From positions 62,001-126,000 of the forward strand of contig CAVAQT010000002.1 of NCBI GenBank assembly GCA_963590855.1: a stretch of 64,000 nucleotides of DNA, read 5' to 3'. The translations under genes and the position numbers were made by a program. This DNA comes from Ruminococcus_C sp963590855. Its GTDB lineage: Bacteria > Bacillota > Clostridia > Oscillospirales > Ruminococcaceae. Under the pieces are notes generated by a model, which made no database searches, was not told the DNA's origin, and saw only the letters and a program-made list of their open reading frames with translations. Of the stretch, positions 33,650 to 41,524 are shown in pieces (the first letter of the stretch is position 1; each line of letters begins with the position of its first letter).

Positions 33650-33678
33650 TTGACTTTTTCTGCGTCTCATGCTACAAT
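33650..33678 (+). promoter_or_regulatory. Promoter of the GH10 xylanase gene
   Basis: TTGACT at 33650-33655, 17-base spacer, TACAAT at 33673-33678. Confidence 0.75.
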
Positions 33679-33716
33679 AAAATAGAATATTTTTGTGACA
33701 GGGAGGAACACAAATC

Positions 33717-35621
33717 ATGAAAAAGGAAATCAGAAAGCGCGTTGCTGCCGGTGTGCTGAGCGCTGTTATGCTGTGCGCAGCAGTTCCGGTAACCGCGGCA
33801 TTTACCGCGGGGAGCGCCGTGTCCACCGTCAGCGCTGCGGAGGACGACGGTACGACGCAGATCTACGGCACCGGATTTGAGGACGGCGATGTTTCCGCAT
33901 TTACCGGCAGAGGCGGCGTGGAATCTATCACCGCCACTACCGACCAGGCATACAGCGGCTCATACTCCATGTGCGTCAGCGACAGAGCGAAGAACTGGAA
34001 TGGCCCGCAGTTCCTGCTGGACGATAAGTGCGAAGCTGGTGTACAGTACACCGTCAGCGCTGTGGCAAAGACCGAGTGGTATAACTCCATCAAGCTGAGC
34101 ATGGAATACACCGATGCCAGCGGCGAGCGTCACTACAGCAATTTGCAGGCGCAGACCAGCAACGGCGACTGGGCAACCTTCTCCGGTATCAAGTTCAGCT
34201 TCTCCGAGGATGTATCCAAGGTATATCTGTACTTTGAGTGCAATGACACGGCTACCATGTACATCGATGATTTCGAGGTGCGCACAGCGCCGGTATACCA
34301 GATCCAGGAGGATATTCCGTCCCTGAAGGATGTCTATGCCAACGATTTCAAGATCGGTACAGCAGTGACCACTGAGGAACTGGCTCCCCAGTCCACCAAG
34401 GATCTCATCGCCAAGCACTTCAACAGCATTACCCTGGGCAACGAGCTGAAACCGGAATCCATTCTGGACAAGAGCGCAACCCAGGCATCCGGCAGCGAGA
34501 CCGACCCGGTCATCAATCTGGCAAGCGCCAGAACCATCCTGAACTACTGCCGGGACAACAATATCCCGGTACGCGGTCACGTTCTGGTATGGCACAGCCA
34601 GACACCGGACTGGTTCTTCAAGGAAGGTTTCCAGGACAGCGGCGACTGGGTATCCAAGGATATCATGCTCCAGCGTATGGAAAACTATATCAAGAATGTT
34701 TTCGCAGCTCTGGAAGAGGAATACCCGACCGTAGACTTCTACGCATGGGATGTGGTCAATGAAGCATGGCTGGACAACGGTGTTCCCCGTACCGGCGGCG
34801 GACAGTCCGAGAATGCCAACTATTCCGGATGGGTCAAGGTATTCGGCGACAACTCCTTTATTGAGCCGGCATTTGAGTATGCCAGAAAGTATGCGCCGAA
34901 GAACACCAAGCTGTATTACAACGACTTCAACGAATATATGCCGCAGAAAACCGATGCGATCTGCAAGATGGCACTGGAACTGAAAGAAAAGGGACTGATC
35001 GACGGTATCGGTATGCAGTCTCACCTGGATGTTGGTTTCCCCACCGTTTCTGCATATAAGAAGGCACTGGCAAAGTTTGCAGAGACTGGTCTGGATATCC
35101 AGGTCACCGAGCTGGATGTCACCACTTCTGATACTACCGAGGCAGGCTTTGAAAAGCAGGCTGAAATGTACAAGGGCATCATGGATGCCTGCGTAGAATA
35201 CGCTGACAGCATTTCCGCAGTGGTATTCTGGGGTACTACCGACGACAAGAGCTGGAGAGCTGCAAAGTCTCCGCTGCTGTTCAATGAGGACTATACCGCA
35301 AAGCCGGCATTCTACTCCATTGTAGAGGGCAAGGAGCCGGTGGTAACTACCACGAGCACTTCTGCCACCACTTCGGAGACGACCACAGAAACCACAACAG
35401 TCACCACCGGAACCACACCGGGAGATGACGTGATCCGCGGCGATGTGAACCACGATGGTATGCTGAACGGTTTTGACCTGGCGCTGATGCGGCAGTATCT
35501 GTTGAACGCATCCGCAGATGATCGGAATCTGATTCTGGATTCCAGCGTTGACATGAATGCTGACAACGAATTCAACATCCAGGACGTTGTGATAATGACG
35601 AAGTTCCTGTTGGGCGAATAA
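33717..35621 (+). CDS. Cellulosomal endo-1,4-beta-xylanase: CBM22-GH10-dockerin
   Basis: 634 residues; ATG 33717 after GGGAGG. Signal peptide 1 to about 40. A CBM22-like xylan-binding domain covers about 48-190 (GFEDGDVSAFTGRGGVES ... MYIDDFEV). The GH10 barrel covers about 200-540: HFNSITLGNELKPES, RGHVLVWHSQTPDWF, acid/base Glu349 in DVVNEAW, nucleophile Glu465 in VTELDVT. A Thr-rich linker (543-567) joins the dockerin (575-634) with calcium loops DVNHDGMLNGFDLALMRQYL and DMNADNEFNIQDVVIMTKFL. It cleaves internal xylan bonds outside the cell, attached to a cohesin-bearing scaffoldin. The gene stands alone between the two inverted repeat elements. Confidence 0.96.
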   Translation: MKKEIRKRVAAGVLSAVMLCAAVPVTAAFTAGSAVSTVSAAEDDGTTQIYGTGFEDGDVSAFTGRGGVESITATTDQAYSGSYSMCVSDRAKNWNGPQFLLDDKCEAGVQYTVSAVAKTEWYNSIKLSMEYTDASGERHYSNLQAQTSNGDWATFSGIKFSFSEDVSKVYLYFECNDTATMYIDDFEVRTAPVYQIQEDIPSLKDVYANDFKIGTAVTTEELAPQSTKDLIAKHFNSITLGNELKPESILDKSATQASGSETDPVINLASARTILNYCRDNNIPVRGHVLVWHSQTPDWFFKEGFQDSGDWVSKDIMLQRMENYIKNVFAALEEEYPTVDFYAWDVVNEAWLDNGVPRTGGGQSENANYSGWVKVFGDNSFIEPAFEYARKYAPKNTKLYYNDFNEYMPQKTDAICKMALELKEKGLIDGIGMQSHLDVGFPTVSAYKKALAKFAETGLDIQVTELDVTTSDTTEAGFEKQAEMYKGIMDACVEYADSISAVVFWGTTDDKSWRAAKSPLLFNEDYTAKPAFYSIVEGKEPVVTTTSTSATTSETTTETTTVTTGTTPGDDVIRGDVNHDGMLNGFDLALMRQYLLNASADDRNLILDSSVDMNADNEFNIQDVVIMTKFLLGE

Positions 35622-35641
35622 CATTTTCCCTTTCATAATAG

Positions 35642-35683
35642 AAAAATCACGGCACACCCGATTGCGGTATGCCGTGATTTTTT
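35642..35683. terminator. Bidirectional terminator between xylanase and DUF3783 genes
   Basis: AAAAATCACGGCA / TGCCGTGATTTTTT with an interior of CACCCGATTGCGGTA; flanked by A and T runs for both convergent genes. Confidence 0.88.
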
Positions 35684-35717
35684 GTGTTATGACGTTACTT
35701 GCATTTGCGCTAGCAGG

Positions 35718-36077
35718 TCAGCGGTTTTCCATCGCCTGGCGTTCCCGTTCCAGCTCCTGCGCCAGCTGATAGACGTTCCAGTTCTGGTTGGTGGGGGTGA
35801 GGACTGCCTTGTGCGGAATGCGAATGCCAGCGGCGCGCAGGGCAGCCAGCAGCTTGTCCATCCGAGAATTTTTCAGACCGCACATCACGAGCAGTCCGGT
35901 TTCTGGCAGAGTGGCTTCTGCGGATATCGGAGCAGCTCCGGTGGCATAGCCGGCAAGACTGCCCAGGCTTTTGCTGTAGTTCTCCGGTGTGACGATTACT
36001 GTCCGCAGCCGCAGCTTTCCGGCGATTTGTTCCACTCCGGCGGTGTCGGGAATGGCGATCAGTAAGAGTTTTTCCAT
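35718..36077 (-). CDS. DUF3783-family protein
   Basis: 119 residues from ATG 36077, with AAAGGAG 8 bases upstream; the longer frame to 36107 has no site. A small alpha/beta protein with no signal peptide: LLLIAIPDTAGVEQIAGKL, then GLLVMCGLKNSRMDKLLAAL and HKAVLTPTNQNWNVYQLAQEL, ending in a charged helix. The LxPTNxxW segment is characteristic of the family. Function unknown. It is the only gene other than the xylanase inside the inverted repeat pair. Confidence 0.75.
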   Translation of the reverse strand: MEKLLLIAIPDTAGVEQIAGKLRLRTVIVTPENYSKSLGSLAGYATGAAPISAEATLPETGLLVMCGLKNSRMDKLLAALRAAGIRIPHKAVLTPTNQNWNVYQLAQELERERQAMENR

Positions 36078-36169
36078 GTGGATGCTCCTTTGGTTGGGGT
36101 TTGACAAATTTCAATTGGATAGCGGGCTGGACATCGACCTCAACAGAGTTGTTTGCAAAGTGTTTTCAT

Positions 36170-36322
36170 TGTAGGGGCGAACACTGTTTGTCCGAGACAC
36201 ACTTCAAAGACAACGGGCGAACGATGTTCGCCCCTACAAGTTTTAACTTGGTAAATCTCGCAAGTCTGATCTTTTACATTTACGATAATCATAAAAATAG
36301 TAATGCAGATCACCGCAATGAC
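36170..36322 (+). repeat. Right copy of the inverted element: GTAGGGGCGAAC palindrome plus toxin-like remnant
   Basis: Palindrome TGTAGGGGCGAAC...GTTCGCCCCTACA at 36170-36238, then about 85 bases matching the left copy at 33356 in opposite orientation. On the plus strand it encodes LASLIFYIYDNHKNSNADHR and ends ENKKK-stop at 36340, placed like the C-terminus of the intact peptide gene at 36611. The stretch 36078-36500 has no intact gene. Confidence 0.78.
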
Positions 36323-36339
36323 GAGAACAAAAAGAAATA

Positions 36340-36430
36340 ACCGCCCATCAGCTTCCAAACTAGTGGCGGTTAAATCTTTTTTAATCTAAAGCAGTGGGAG
36401 CAGACCGTCTACTGGTATGCTCTCTTTCTA
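36340..36430 (-). ncRNA. Candidate antisense RNA 1 (type I antitoxin-like)
   Basis: A minus-strand transcript from the promoter at 36436-36464 would run leftwards and end at the hairpin AACCGCC/GGCGGTT (36339-36371), just at the stop codon of the truncated ENKKK frame. Its first part is identical over 33 bases (complement of TGGGAGCAGACCGTCTACTG and beyond) to candidate RNA 2. Confidence 0.6.
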
Positions 36431-36435
36431 TCTCT

Positions 36436-36464
36436 ATTATACGTTATTGTGTCCCTTTTGTCAA
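36436..36464 (-). promoter_or_regulatory. Consensus promoter of antisense RNA 1
   Basis: On the minus strand TTGACA (36464-36459), exactly 17 bases, TATAAT (36441-36436). Perfect hexamers facing a region without a minus-strand gene. Confidence 0.85.
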
Positions 36465-36500
36465 GGGGATTTTTGCTGAAAAAATTGCGGCTGCTTTTGT

Positions 36501-36529
36501 TTGACATTTTTTGCAAAGTATGATATACT
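36501..36529 (+). promoter_or_regulatory. Promoter of the small hydrophobic peptide gene
   Basis: TTGACA at 36501-36506, 17-base spacer, TATACT at 36524-36529. The leader contains CTCCCATGATTA / TAATCGATGGGAG (36574-36601), a hairpin that includes the ribosome binding site GGGAGG. Confidence 0.82.
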
Positions 36530-36610
36530 GAGATTCTGAGGGCATACCTGAAACGGTAGGCGGTCGATTCCAGCTCCCATGATTATGATAATCGATGGGA
36601 GGTGATGTAC

Positions 36611-36721
36611 ATGGAGAATGTTGTAACATGGGAGCAACTACGCTTTTTTGCATGGCTCGTATTTACATTGATTCAAACAGCAATTTTGCTTTCCGATCAT
36701 CACGATCATAAACGGAAATAA
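36611..36721 (+). CDS. 36-residue hydrophobic peptide, candidate type I (holin-like) toxin
   Basis: The ATG at 36611 follows GGGAGGTGATG. The peptide starts MENVVTWEQLRFFAWLVFTL and ends SDHHDHKRK: a short N-terminus, one membrane helix (about residues 10-27) and a basic, His-rich tail. Size and layout resemble holin-like or Fst/TxpA-type toxins. It has its own consensus promoter, a leader hairpin that would hide the ribosome binding site, and a convergent antisense RNA promoter 86 bases beyond its stop codon, with a shared hairpin (36718-36751) between. I do not recognise the exact family; the toxin call rests on architecture. Confidence 0.7.
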   Translation: MENVVTWEQLRFFAWLVFTLIQTAILLSDHHDHKRK

Positions 36722-36800
36722 CCGCCCCAAGCTGCAAACTTAAGCGGTTATCTCAACTCGTTTAATGGGAGCAGACCGTCTACTGGTATGCTCTCTTTCC
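36712..36800 (-). ncRNA. Candidate antisense RNA 2 (type I antitoxin)
   Basis: Transcribed leftwards from 36807-36835, ending at the hairpin ATAACCGC/GCGGTTAT (36718-36751), which is also the likely end of the toxin mRNA. About 90 bases. It carries CUCCCA, able to pair with the toxin ribosome binding site UGGGAG, and it overlaps the toxin mRNA tail. Confidence 0.68.
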
Positions 36801-36806
36801 ATTTCT

Positions 36807-36835
36807 ATTATACGCTATTGCGCCCCTTTTGTCAA
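36807..36835 (-). promoter_or_regulatory. Consensus promoter of antisense RNA 2
   Basis: On the minus strand TTGACA (36835-36830), 17 bases, TATAAT (36812-36807). Identical layout and similar spacer to the promoter at 36436. Confidence 0.87.
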
Positions 36836-36869
36836 GGGGATTTTTCATTTTTTCGCAGGGCAGCCGGCG

Positions 36870-39680
36870 TCATTCGCCTTTCCGAAACCACTTTCCCAAC
36901 TGCTCCGCCGTCACGCTCTGCGCCGGGGCAAAGCGATCGGATGCCGCGTATTCCAGCAGACTCTTTGCCAACCAGCGCGCTTCCGGGCGTGTGGCGATCT
37001 CGGACAGGCGGCTGGTGCAGACTAGCAAACTGCCGTCTCCTACCTTTGCCTCCCAGATGAGTCCTAACTTGTGATTGCGCTCAAAGTTGTCGATCATTTG
37101 TACAATGGGCGTGAATCCTTCTGCGGTGTCATCCAGAATGGTGCAGTCTGCCGCTGTTACAATATCATACCATTGCGGTGTGCTGTATTCCTGCGTGGGG
37201 AACTGTGCCAGCGCCGGGTGATCGTCCTGGATGCAAAGTCCCATGGTTCCCACTGCAACCGGCTTTTTCATCCAGTTGCAGATGTCACGGAACATAGGAT
37301 AGCACCAAAAGTCCGTGCAGTAGAAGCCGGGAATGCTCTCGGCGGTTTCATGGGGCAGAAAGACGGTTTTCTTTCCGTCTGCCAGTGCCGCCAATGCCGT
37401 GTCCAGATCTTCTGTGATGCACAGCCCCGCCTGGCTCTCCAGTTCCGGCATGGCAATGGCGGGGTAAAGCATAAGATCATAGGCGTTGCAGACATCTGTG
37501 TTTGTCAGCGACAGAATGAGGTGTACCCGTTCGGGCTGCTGCAACTCCTCCGGCATCCGGCAGAAGATGCTGCCAATCTCCGTCAGTCCGGTATCTGCAC
37601 TTACCGGGAATGTTCCCTCACCCAGAGTGTCACCGTTTTCCCGGATCAGCATCCATTCTGCTGTGCCGGGCTGGGGCAGCACCGTCCGCAGGGAGACCTT
37701 TGCTGCAAACATTTCACCGGTAATCAGCACATAAGACGGGAACTGTGCCAGCAGAACGCAGTCCGAACAGAACATCCGCCATTCCTCCGGGGAGATCAGC
37801 CCCTTGTTGTCCAGAAATGCATCCAGCATGCCAACCAGTGCAGTGCCTTGTCCGGAAAAGTCCTGAAGATCCAGCAGCTGGAATCCGGCGATGTACTGAG
37901 AGCGCATTGCTGCTTCGATCTCTTCCTTATAGCATGCCGCTGCCAGTGCGCCGCTGCACCGGAAAAACTTATCTGCCTGGTGCAGCATTCCTTTTGCGGC
38001 GAGACGTTCCCGAAAGATCTCGAAGTTTCGGGCTTTCAGCGGCCCGGTATACTTGTCGATCTCCTGGAAATCCGGATAGACTTCATACTGTCCGATCTCA
38101 TGGGTGATGACCGGCTTGGTGGGAATGAGTCCGCCGGCAGTTTTGCTCACCTGTACCTTTTTCACCCCTGTGCCGTATTGGATCTCGATCTCTTCCGTGT
38201 CAGATGTGCCCTCGCCGTCTGTCTGCTTGGGAAAGATCACGTCGTCATACTGGTGCATGGTGTTGGGGCGGTCGGTCTGGATATGTCCCAAAGGTGCGTC
38301 GCACATCCCGAACGAGCCGCGGAGCAGCCGGTCTTTGCTGAGCCGTACACCCACATAGTAATCATCCTCCGGTACCATCAGCGGAAAGTGCTGGAAGTTG
38401 TTGCAGCCCTGGGTGTACAGATGGCGGCTGTCTTTTTCCTTATAGTGCCGCAGAATCTCACTCAGCCGCTCCGGGCTGCCCCAAAGCTCATTGCCCAGGG
38501 AGAACATCACAAAGGACGGATGGTTGCCAAAAGCGTCCATCATTTTGTCGCCCAGCGCAATGAGGTAATTCTGCTCTGCTTCATTGTAGCCCTCTTCGCC
38601 GGGTGCGGCGATAGTTCCCCAGAAGGGAAGCTCCGGTTCCATGTAGATGCCCAGCAGGTCTGCCGCGGTAAAAGCAGCGTCCGGCGGACAGCAAGTGTGG
38701 AAGCGGTAGTGGTTGATGCCGTAGCTTTTGGCGATACTCAGCACACGCAGCCACTCGTTTACATCTGTGGGCGCATAGCCGGTTTTGGGGAAGATCAGTC
38801 CGTCATGCTTGCCGCGGAGCATGGTGGGCTGTCCGTTGATGGTAAAGCGGCTGCCATCGGCGCAGAACCGCCGCATACCGAAGCTGACGCTGCCGCAGTC
38901 GGCCTCGTCGATCTGGTAGAACAGATAATACAGAGCCGGATGATATTCACTCCACTCGTAGTATGCCTCACTCAGCGGAATGGTCACGGATGCCATGCCG
39001 TTTTCGTCTGCTGTCAGCTGCGCCTGAAACAGGGGAATGCTGTCCTCCTCATCGTCCTCCATAACACTGCCGGCGGCAGTAAAGCTTGCGGTGGATGCGC
39101 CGTGGAGCTGCATGGTGAGGGTGACGTTTTTGTGCTCCGGGTCAGGATATGCCTGGACGTGATCCACATAGACATCCGGGAACACTTCCAGAGTCATTTG
39201 ACCGGTGATGCCGTTCCAGTTGGACTGGGTGTCCGGCGAGGTGAGGTGACCGCCTTGGGTGGGATAGCCGGTGTTCTCCACCAGAACCAGAATTTCCACC
39301 AGAGGTTTTGTCACATAAGCGGTGATGTCATAAACGTGGGGTGTGCACAAACTGTCACAGCTGCCGACACGCTTGCCATCGATCCAGAGGGTGGTCATCC
39401 GGGTGCGCTCCAGAGTCAGCTTCATGGGGCAGCATCCCATGTCGGAGTCGATCAGATCCGGGTCAATATAGATTTTTTTGCGAAACCACGCCTGCCCCTC
39501 AAAGGCATAGGCATCTGTGAGAAATCCGGTTTCTCGTCTGGGGTTCGGCGTTCCTTTTTTGGCGAGGGAGGTCGTGCCGGGGAGGGTGATCGTATCATCA
39601 AAAGCGGTCGGAAATGTGCCTTTTGCCATTTGTGCCATGGAAAAGTCCCACACGCCGCTGAGGTCATAGGTTCGGAACAT
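36870..39680 (-). CDS. Glycoside hydrolase family 2-type enzyme, cytoplasmic
   Basis: 936 residues; ATG at 39680. No signal peptide or dockerin, so it acts inside the cell. An N-terminal sugar-binding jelly roll (about 5-170, LSGVWDFSMAQ and WFRKKIYI), an immunoglobulin-like domain (about 175-270) and a TIM barrel (about 275-600) follow the GH2 layout. The likely acid/base is Glu398 in FSLGNELWG and the nucleophile Glu528 in VITHEIGQYE. A C-terminal region of about 300 residues is less recognisable and may be a glutamine-amidotransferase-like or beta-sandwich domain. GH2 members include beta-galactosidases, beta-glucuronidases and mannosidases; the missing W1024-like features make the substrate uncertain. 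It would process oligosaccharides imported from plant polysaccharides. Confidence 0.88.
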   Translation of the reverse strand: MFRTYDLSGVWDFSMAQMAKGTFPTAFDDTITLPGTTSLAKKGTPNPRRETGFLTDAYAFEGQAWFRKKIYIDPDLIDSDMGCCPMKLTLERTRMTTLWIDGKRVGSCDSLCTPHVYDITAYVTKPLVEILVLVENTGYPTQGGHLTSPDTQSNWNGITGQMTLEVFPDVYVDHVQAYPDPEHKNVTLTMQLHGASTASFTAAGSVMEDDEEDSIPLFQAQLTADENGMASVTIPLSEAYYEWSEYHPALYYLFYQIDEADCGSVSFGMRRFCADGSRFTINGQPTMLRGKHDGLIFPKTGYAPTDVNEWLRVLSIAKSYGINHYRFHTCCPPDAAFTAADLLGIYMEPELPFWGTIAAPGEEGYNEAEQNYLIALGDKMMDAFGNHPSFVMFSLGNELWGSPERLSEILRHYKEKDSRHLYTQGCNNFQHFPLMVPEDDYYVGVRLSKDRLLRGSFGMCDAPLGHIQTDRPNTMHQYDDVIFPKQTDGEGTSDTEEIEIQYGTGVKKVQVSKTAGGLIPTKPVITHEIGQYEVYPDFQEIDKYTGPLKARNFEIFRERLAAKGMLHQADKFFRCSGALAAACYKEEIEAAMRSQYIAGFQLLDLQDFSGQGTALVGMLDAFLDNKGLISPEEWRMFCSDCVLLAQFPSYVLITGEMFAAKVSLRTVLPQPGTAEWMLIRENGDTLGEGTFPVSADTGLTEIGSIFCRMPEELQQPERVHLILSLTNTDVCNAYDLMLYPAIAMPELESQAGLCITEDLDTALAALADGKKTVFLPHETAESIPGFYCTDFWCYPMFRDICNWMKKPVAVGTMGLCIQDDHPALAQFPTQEYSTPQWYDIVTAADCTILDDTAEGFTPIVQMIDNFERNHKLGLIWEAKVGDGSLLVCTSRLSEIATRPEARWLAKSLLEYAASDRFAPAQSVTAEQLGKWFRKGE

Positions 39681-39724
39681 GGTGCTGTAAATTCCTTTCG
39701 AGCTGTATTTTTTTCGCTGCCTTT

Positions 39725-39753
39725 AGTGTATCACATTGCAGAATGTGTGTCAA
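39725..39753 (-). promoter_or_regulatory. Promoter of the GH2 gene
   Basis: On the minus strand TTGACA (39753-39748), 17 bases, TACACT (39730-39725). Confidence 0.75.
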
Positions 39754-39865
39754 GAAATAATTTGAAAATGTTGCAGATCGCTGCGGTCTGCGGATAAGCG
39801 CAAAGCGCACAGGCAGAAATGCTCGTGCGCTTTTGCAGAATGAAGAGTGAGGATGTCTGAATTTT

Positions 39866-39910
39866 CAGGAGATGACGTCCTCCGCAGTTTAGCGGAATAC
39901 GTCGTCTCAC
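39866..39910. repeat. Isolated inverted repeat
   Basis: GAGATGACGT and ACGTCGTCTC flank an inner CCGC/GCGG hairpin. Apart from this and the terminator at 39959, the stretch 39754-40052 shows no feature. Confidence 0.6.
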
Positions 39911-39958
39911 TGGTTTAGAGTATACCATATCAGTTTTTCAGATTTGTTATAACTGAAC

Positions 39959-39991
39959 AAAAAAGCACACAGAAATGATCTGTGTGCTCTG
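39959..39991 (-). terminator. Terminator of the zinc-ribbon gene pair
   Basis: On the minus strand AGCACACAGA / TCTGTGTGCT with a 5-base loop, followed by TTTTTT. Confidence 0.88.
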
Positions 39992-40052
39992 AAAGATATG
40001 TGATAAACAAGTTGTGCGTATGAGTTGTCAGGCAGCTTTCTGCAGTGCTGCT

Positions 40053-40916
40053 TTAAAATCCGAAGAAGAAGCGGCAGGCATCCTGATAGTAATCATAATT
40101 GTTTCCATAGTCAGAATAGTAGTCGCTGGAGATCTCACCGACGATGCCGAGAACCATCAGCAGGATCATGATTACGGAGATCACGATGCCAATGATCGCG
40201 CAGACCATACCGCCGTTTGCTGCACCGGTGCTGTGGTTGCCCATGGGGTCACGCGCTGCCTCTTTTTTTGCCAGTACCGAAAAGATAATGCCCAGAATGC
40301 CAAAGACAAAGCCGGAACCGGAGCAGGAAGTCACCAGGGCGAGAATGCCCAGGATCAGACCGGCAATTGCCTTGCCGTCCGTCTTTTTCTGCTGAGGATA
40401 CTGGGGCGGATAGTAGTTATTGCCGTAATTCGGCTGCTGATATCCCTGCTGCGGATAAGGCTGTCCGTACTGATTTTGGGGCTGACCATAGTTGGGCTGC
40501 TGCGGCTGTCCGTAATAGCCCTGGTTGGGATAACCCTGGCTTCCGTTGGCGTTTGGCTGAGAATAACCGTTCTGCTGTGCCTGTCCATAGGGCGGCACTG
40601 GATTTACCGGCGGATAGCTCTGGGTGGGATTGCCAGTGGGTGCGCTTCCGGAAGCAGAACCGCCGCCAGACATGGTATAAGGGTTGGTTTCCGGCTGCTG
40701 CGGTACAGCTGTTTCCGGAGTTGGTGCAGCTTCTGGCATCGGCTGTTCCGGTGCGCTTTCTGCCGGCGCATCCGGCACAGCGGCAGTATCTGGCATTGGT
40801 GTATCGGCAGTGTCCGGCTGCAGCGTGTCACTGCTGTTGGAAACCGGTGCGCCGCAGTTGGAGCAATATTGTGTGCCGTCCGGCAGGACTTCACCGCAGG
40901 ATTCACAAGTCAACAT
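40053..40916 (-). CDS. Zinc-ribbon, Pro/Gln/Tyr-rich, DUF4190-type membrane protein
   Basis: 287 residues; ATG after ACGGAGG. It starts with a zinc ribbon (CESCGEVLPDGTQYCSNCG), continues with a Pro-rich, then Gln/Tyr/Gly-rich low-complexity region (about 40-165, with QGYPNQGYYGQPQQPNYG), and ends with two membrane helices in the DUF4190 arrangement (KAIAGLILGILALVTSC ... VFGILGIIFSVLAKKEA ... GGMVCAIIGIVISVIMILLMVL). The ribbon and tail face the cytoplasm. The family has no proven function. The next gene upstream encodes a shorter homologue without the low-complexity region, which points to tandem duplication. Confidence 0.85.
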   Translation of the reverse strand: MLTCESCGEVLPDGTQYCSNCGAPVSNSSDTLQPDTADTPMPDTAAVPDAPAESAPEQPMPEAAPTPETAVPQQPETNPYTMSGGGSASGSAPTGNPTQSYPPVNPVPPYGQAQQNGYSQPNANGSQGYPNQGYYGQPQQPNYGQPQNQYGQPYPQQGYQQPNYGNNYYPPQYPQQKKTDGKAIAGLILGILALVTSCSGSGFVFGILGIIFSVLAKKEAARDPMGNHSTGAANGGMVCAIIGIVISVIMILLMVLGIVGEISSDYYSDYGNNYDYYQDACRFFFGF

Positions 40917-40970
40917 AAAGGATTACCTCCGTGATCGATCAATTTTTTGGAAATCTGGGAAATACCGCGG

Positions 40971-41411
40971 TTATCCGCGGAAGAGTGCAAAAAACAGCAT
41001 AGAAAGCAGCCACATGACAAGCGCGACAATCGTGATGAGAAAAATGCCGCCCATGCACAGCCCGATGATCGAGCAGATGGTACCGCTGGTCGCCAGTGCT
41101 GTTTTGCCGTTTGGATTCTGATAGCGTATTTCTTTTTTTGCCATAACGCCGAAAACACATCCTGCGATTCCGAGAGGGATGCTGAGAAAACCAAACAGGG
41201 ACAATTCTGTCAGGAGCAGCAGAGGGGATAAAATCGAACAGATCCCCAGCACCAGAGATGTCACCGCCATACCGCTTCCGGGAGCAGCCGGAGACGGTGT
41301 GCTGTAGACCGGCGGAAGCATCCCGGCAGAAAATGGCACAGGCTTGCCGCAGACCGGGCAAAAAGCTGTTCCATCGGGCAGCTGCTGCCCGCATTGTGGG
41401 CAAAATTGCAT
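40971..41411 (-). CDS. Zinc-ribbon DUF4190-type membrane protein (short homologue)
   Basis: 146 residues from ATG 41411 (AAAGGAGCGG upstream; the in-frame ATG 41432 overlaps that site). Zinc ribbon CPQCGQQLPDGTAFCPVCG, a short Pro-rich spacer (about 30-52), then the same membrane region as the neighbouring protein (MAVTSLVLGICSILSPLLLL, GIAGCVFGVMAKKEI, TSGTICSIIGLCMGGIFLI). It is 54 bases upstream of the longer paralogue and probably cotranscribed with it. Confidence 0.83.
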   Translation of the reverse strand: MQFCPQCGQQLPDGTAFCPVCGKPVPFSAGMLPPVYSTPSPAAPGSGMAVTSLVLGICSILSPLLLLTELSLFGFLSIPLGIAGCVFGVMAKKEIRYQNPNGKTALATSGTICSIIGLCMGGIFLITIVALVMWLLSMLFFALFRG

Positions 41412-41524
41412 GGTGTAACCGCTCCTTTGCATGGCATTGTTTTAAAATATGAATACGTTCAATAAGTAGTATATCATATATAGGATAATTTGTCAAATAA
41501 AAAAGAAGAAAAGAAAATGAATCC

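Noticed and set aside
37071..39797. A 908-codon open frame on the plus strand opposite the GH2 gene.
   Set aside because: Antisense shadow caused by GC-rich third positions; no start signal and no domain.
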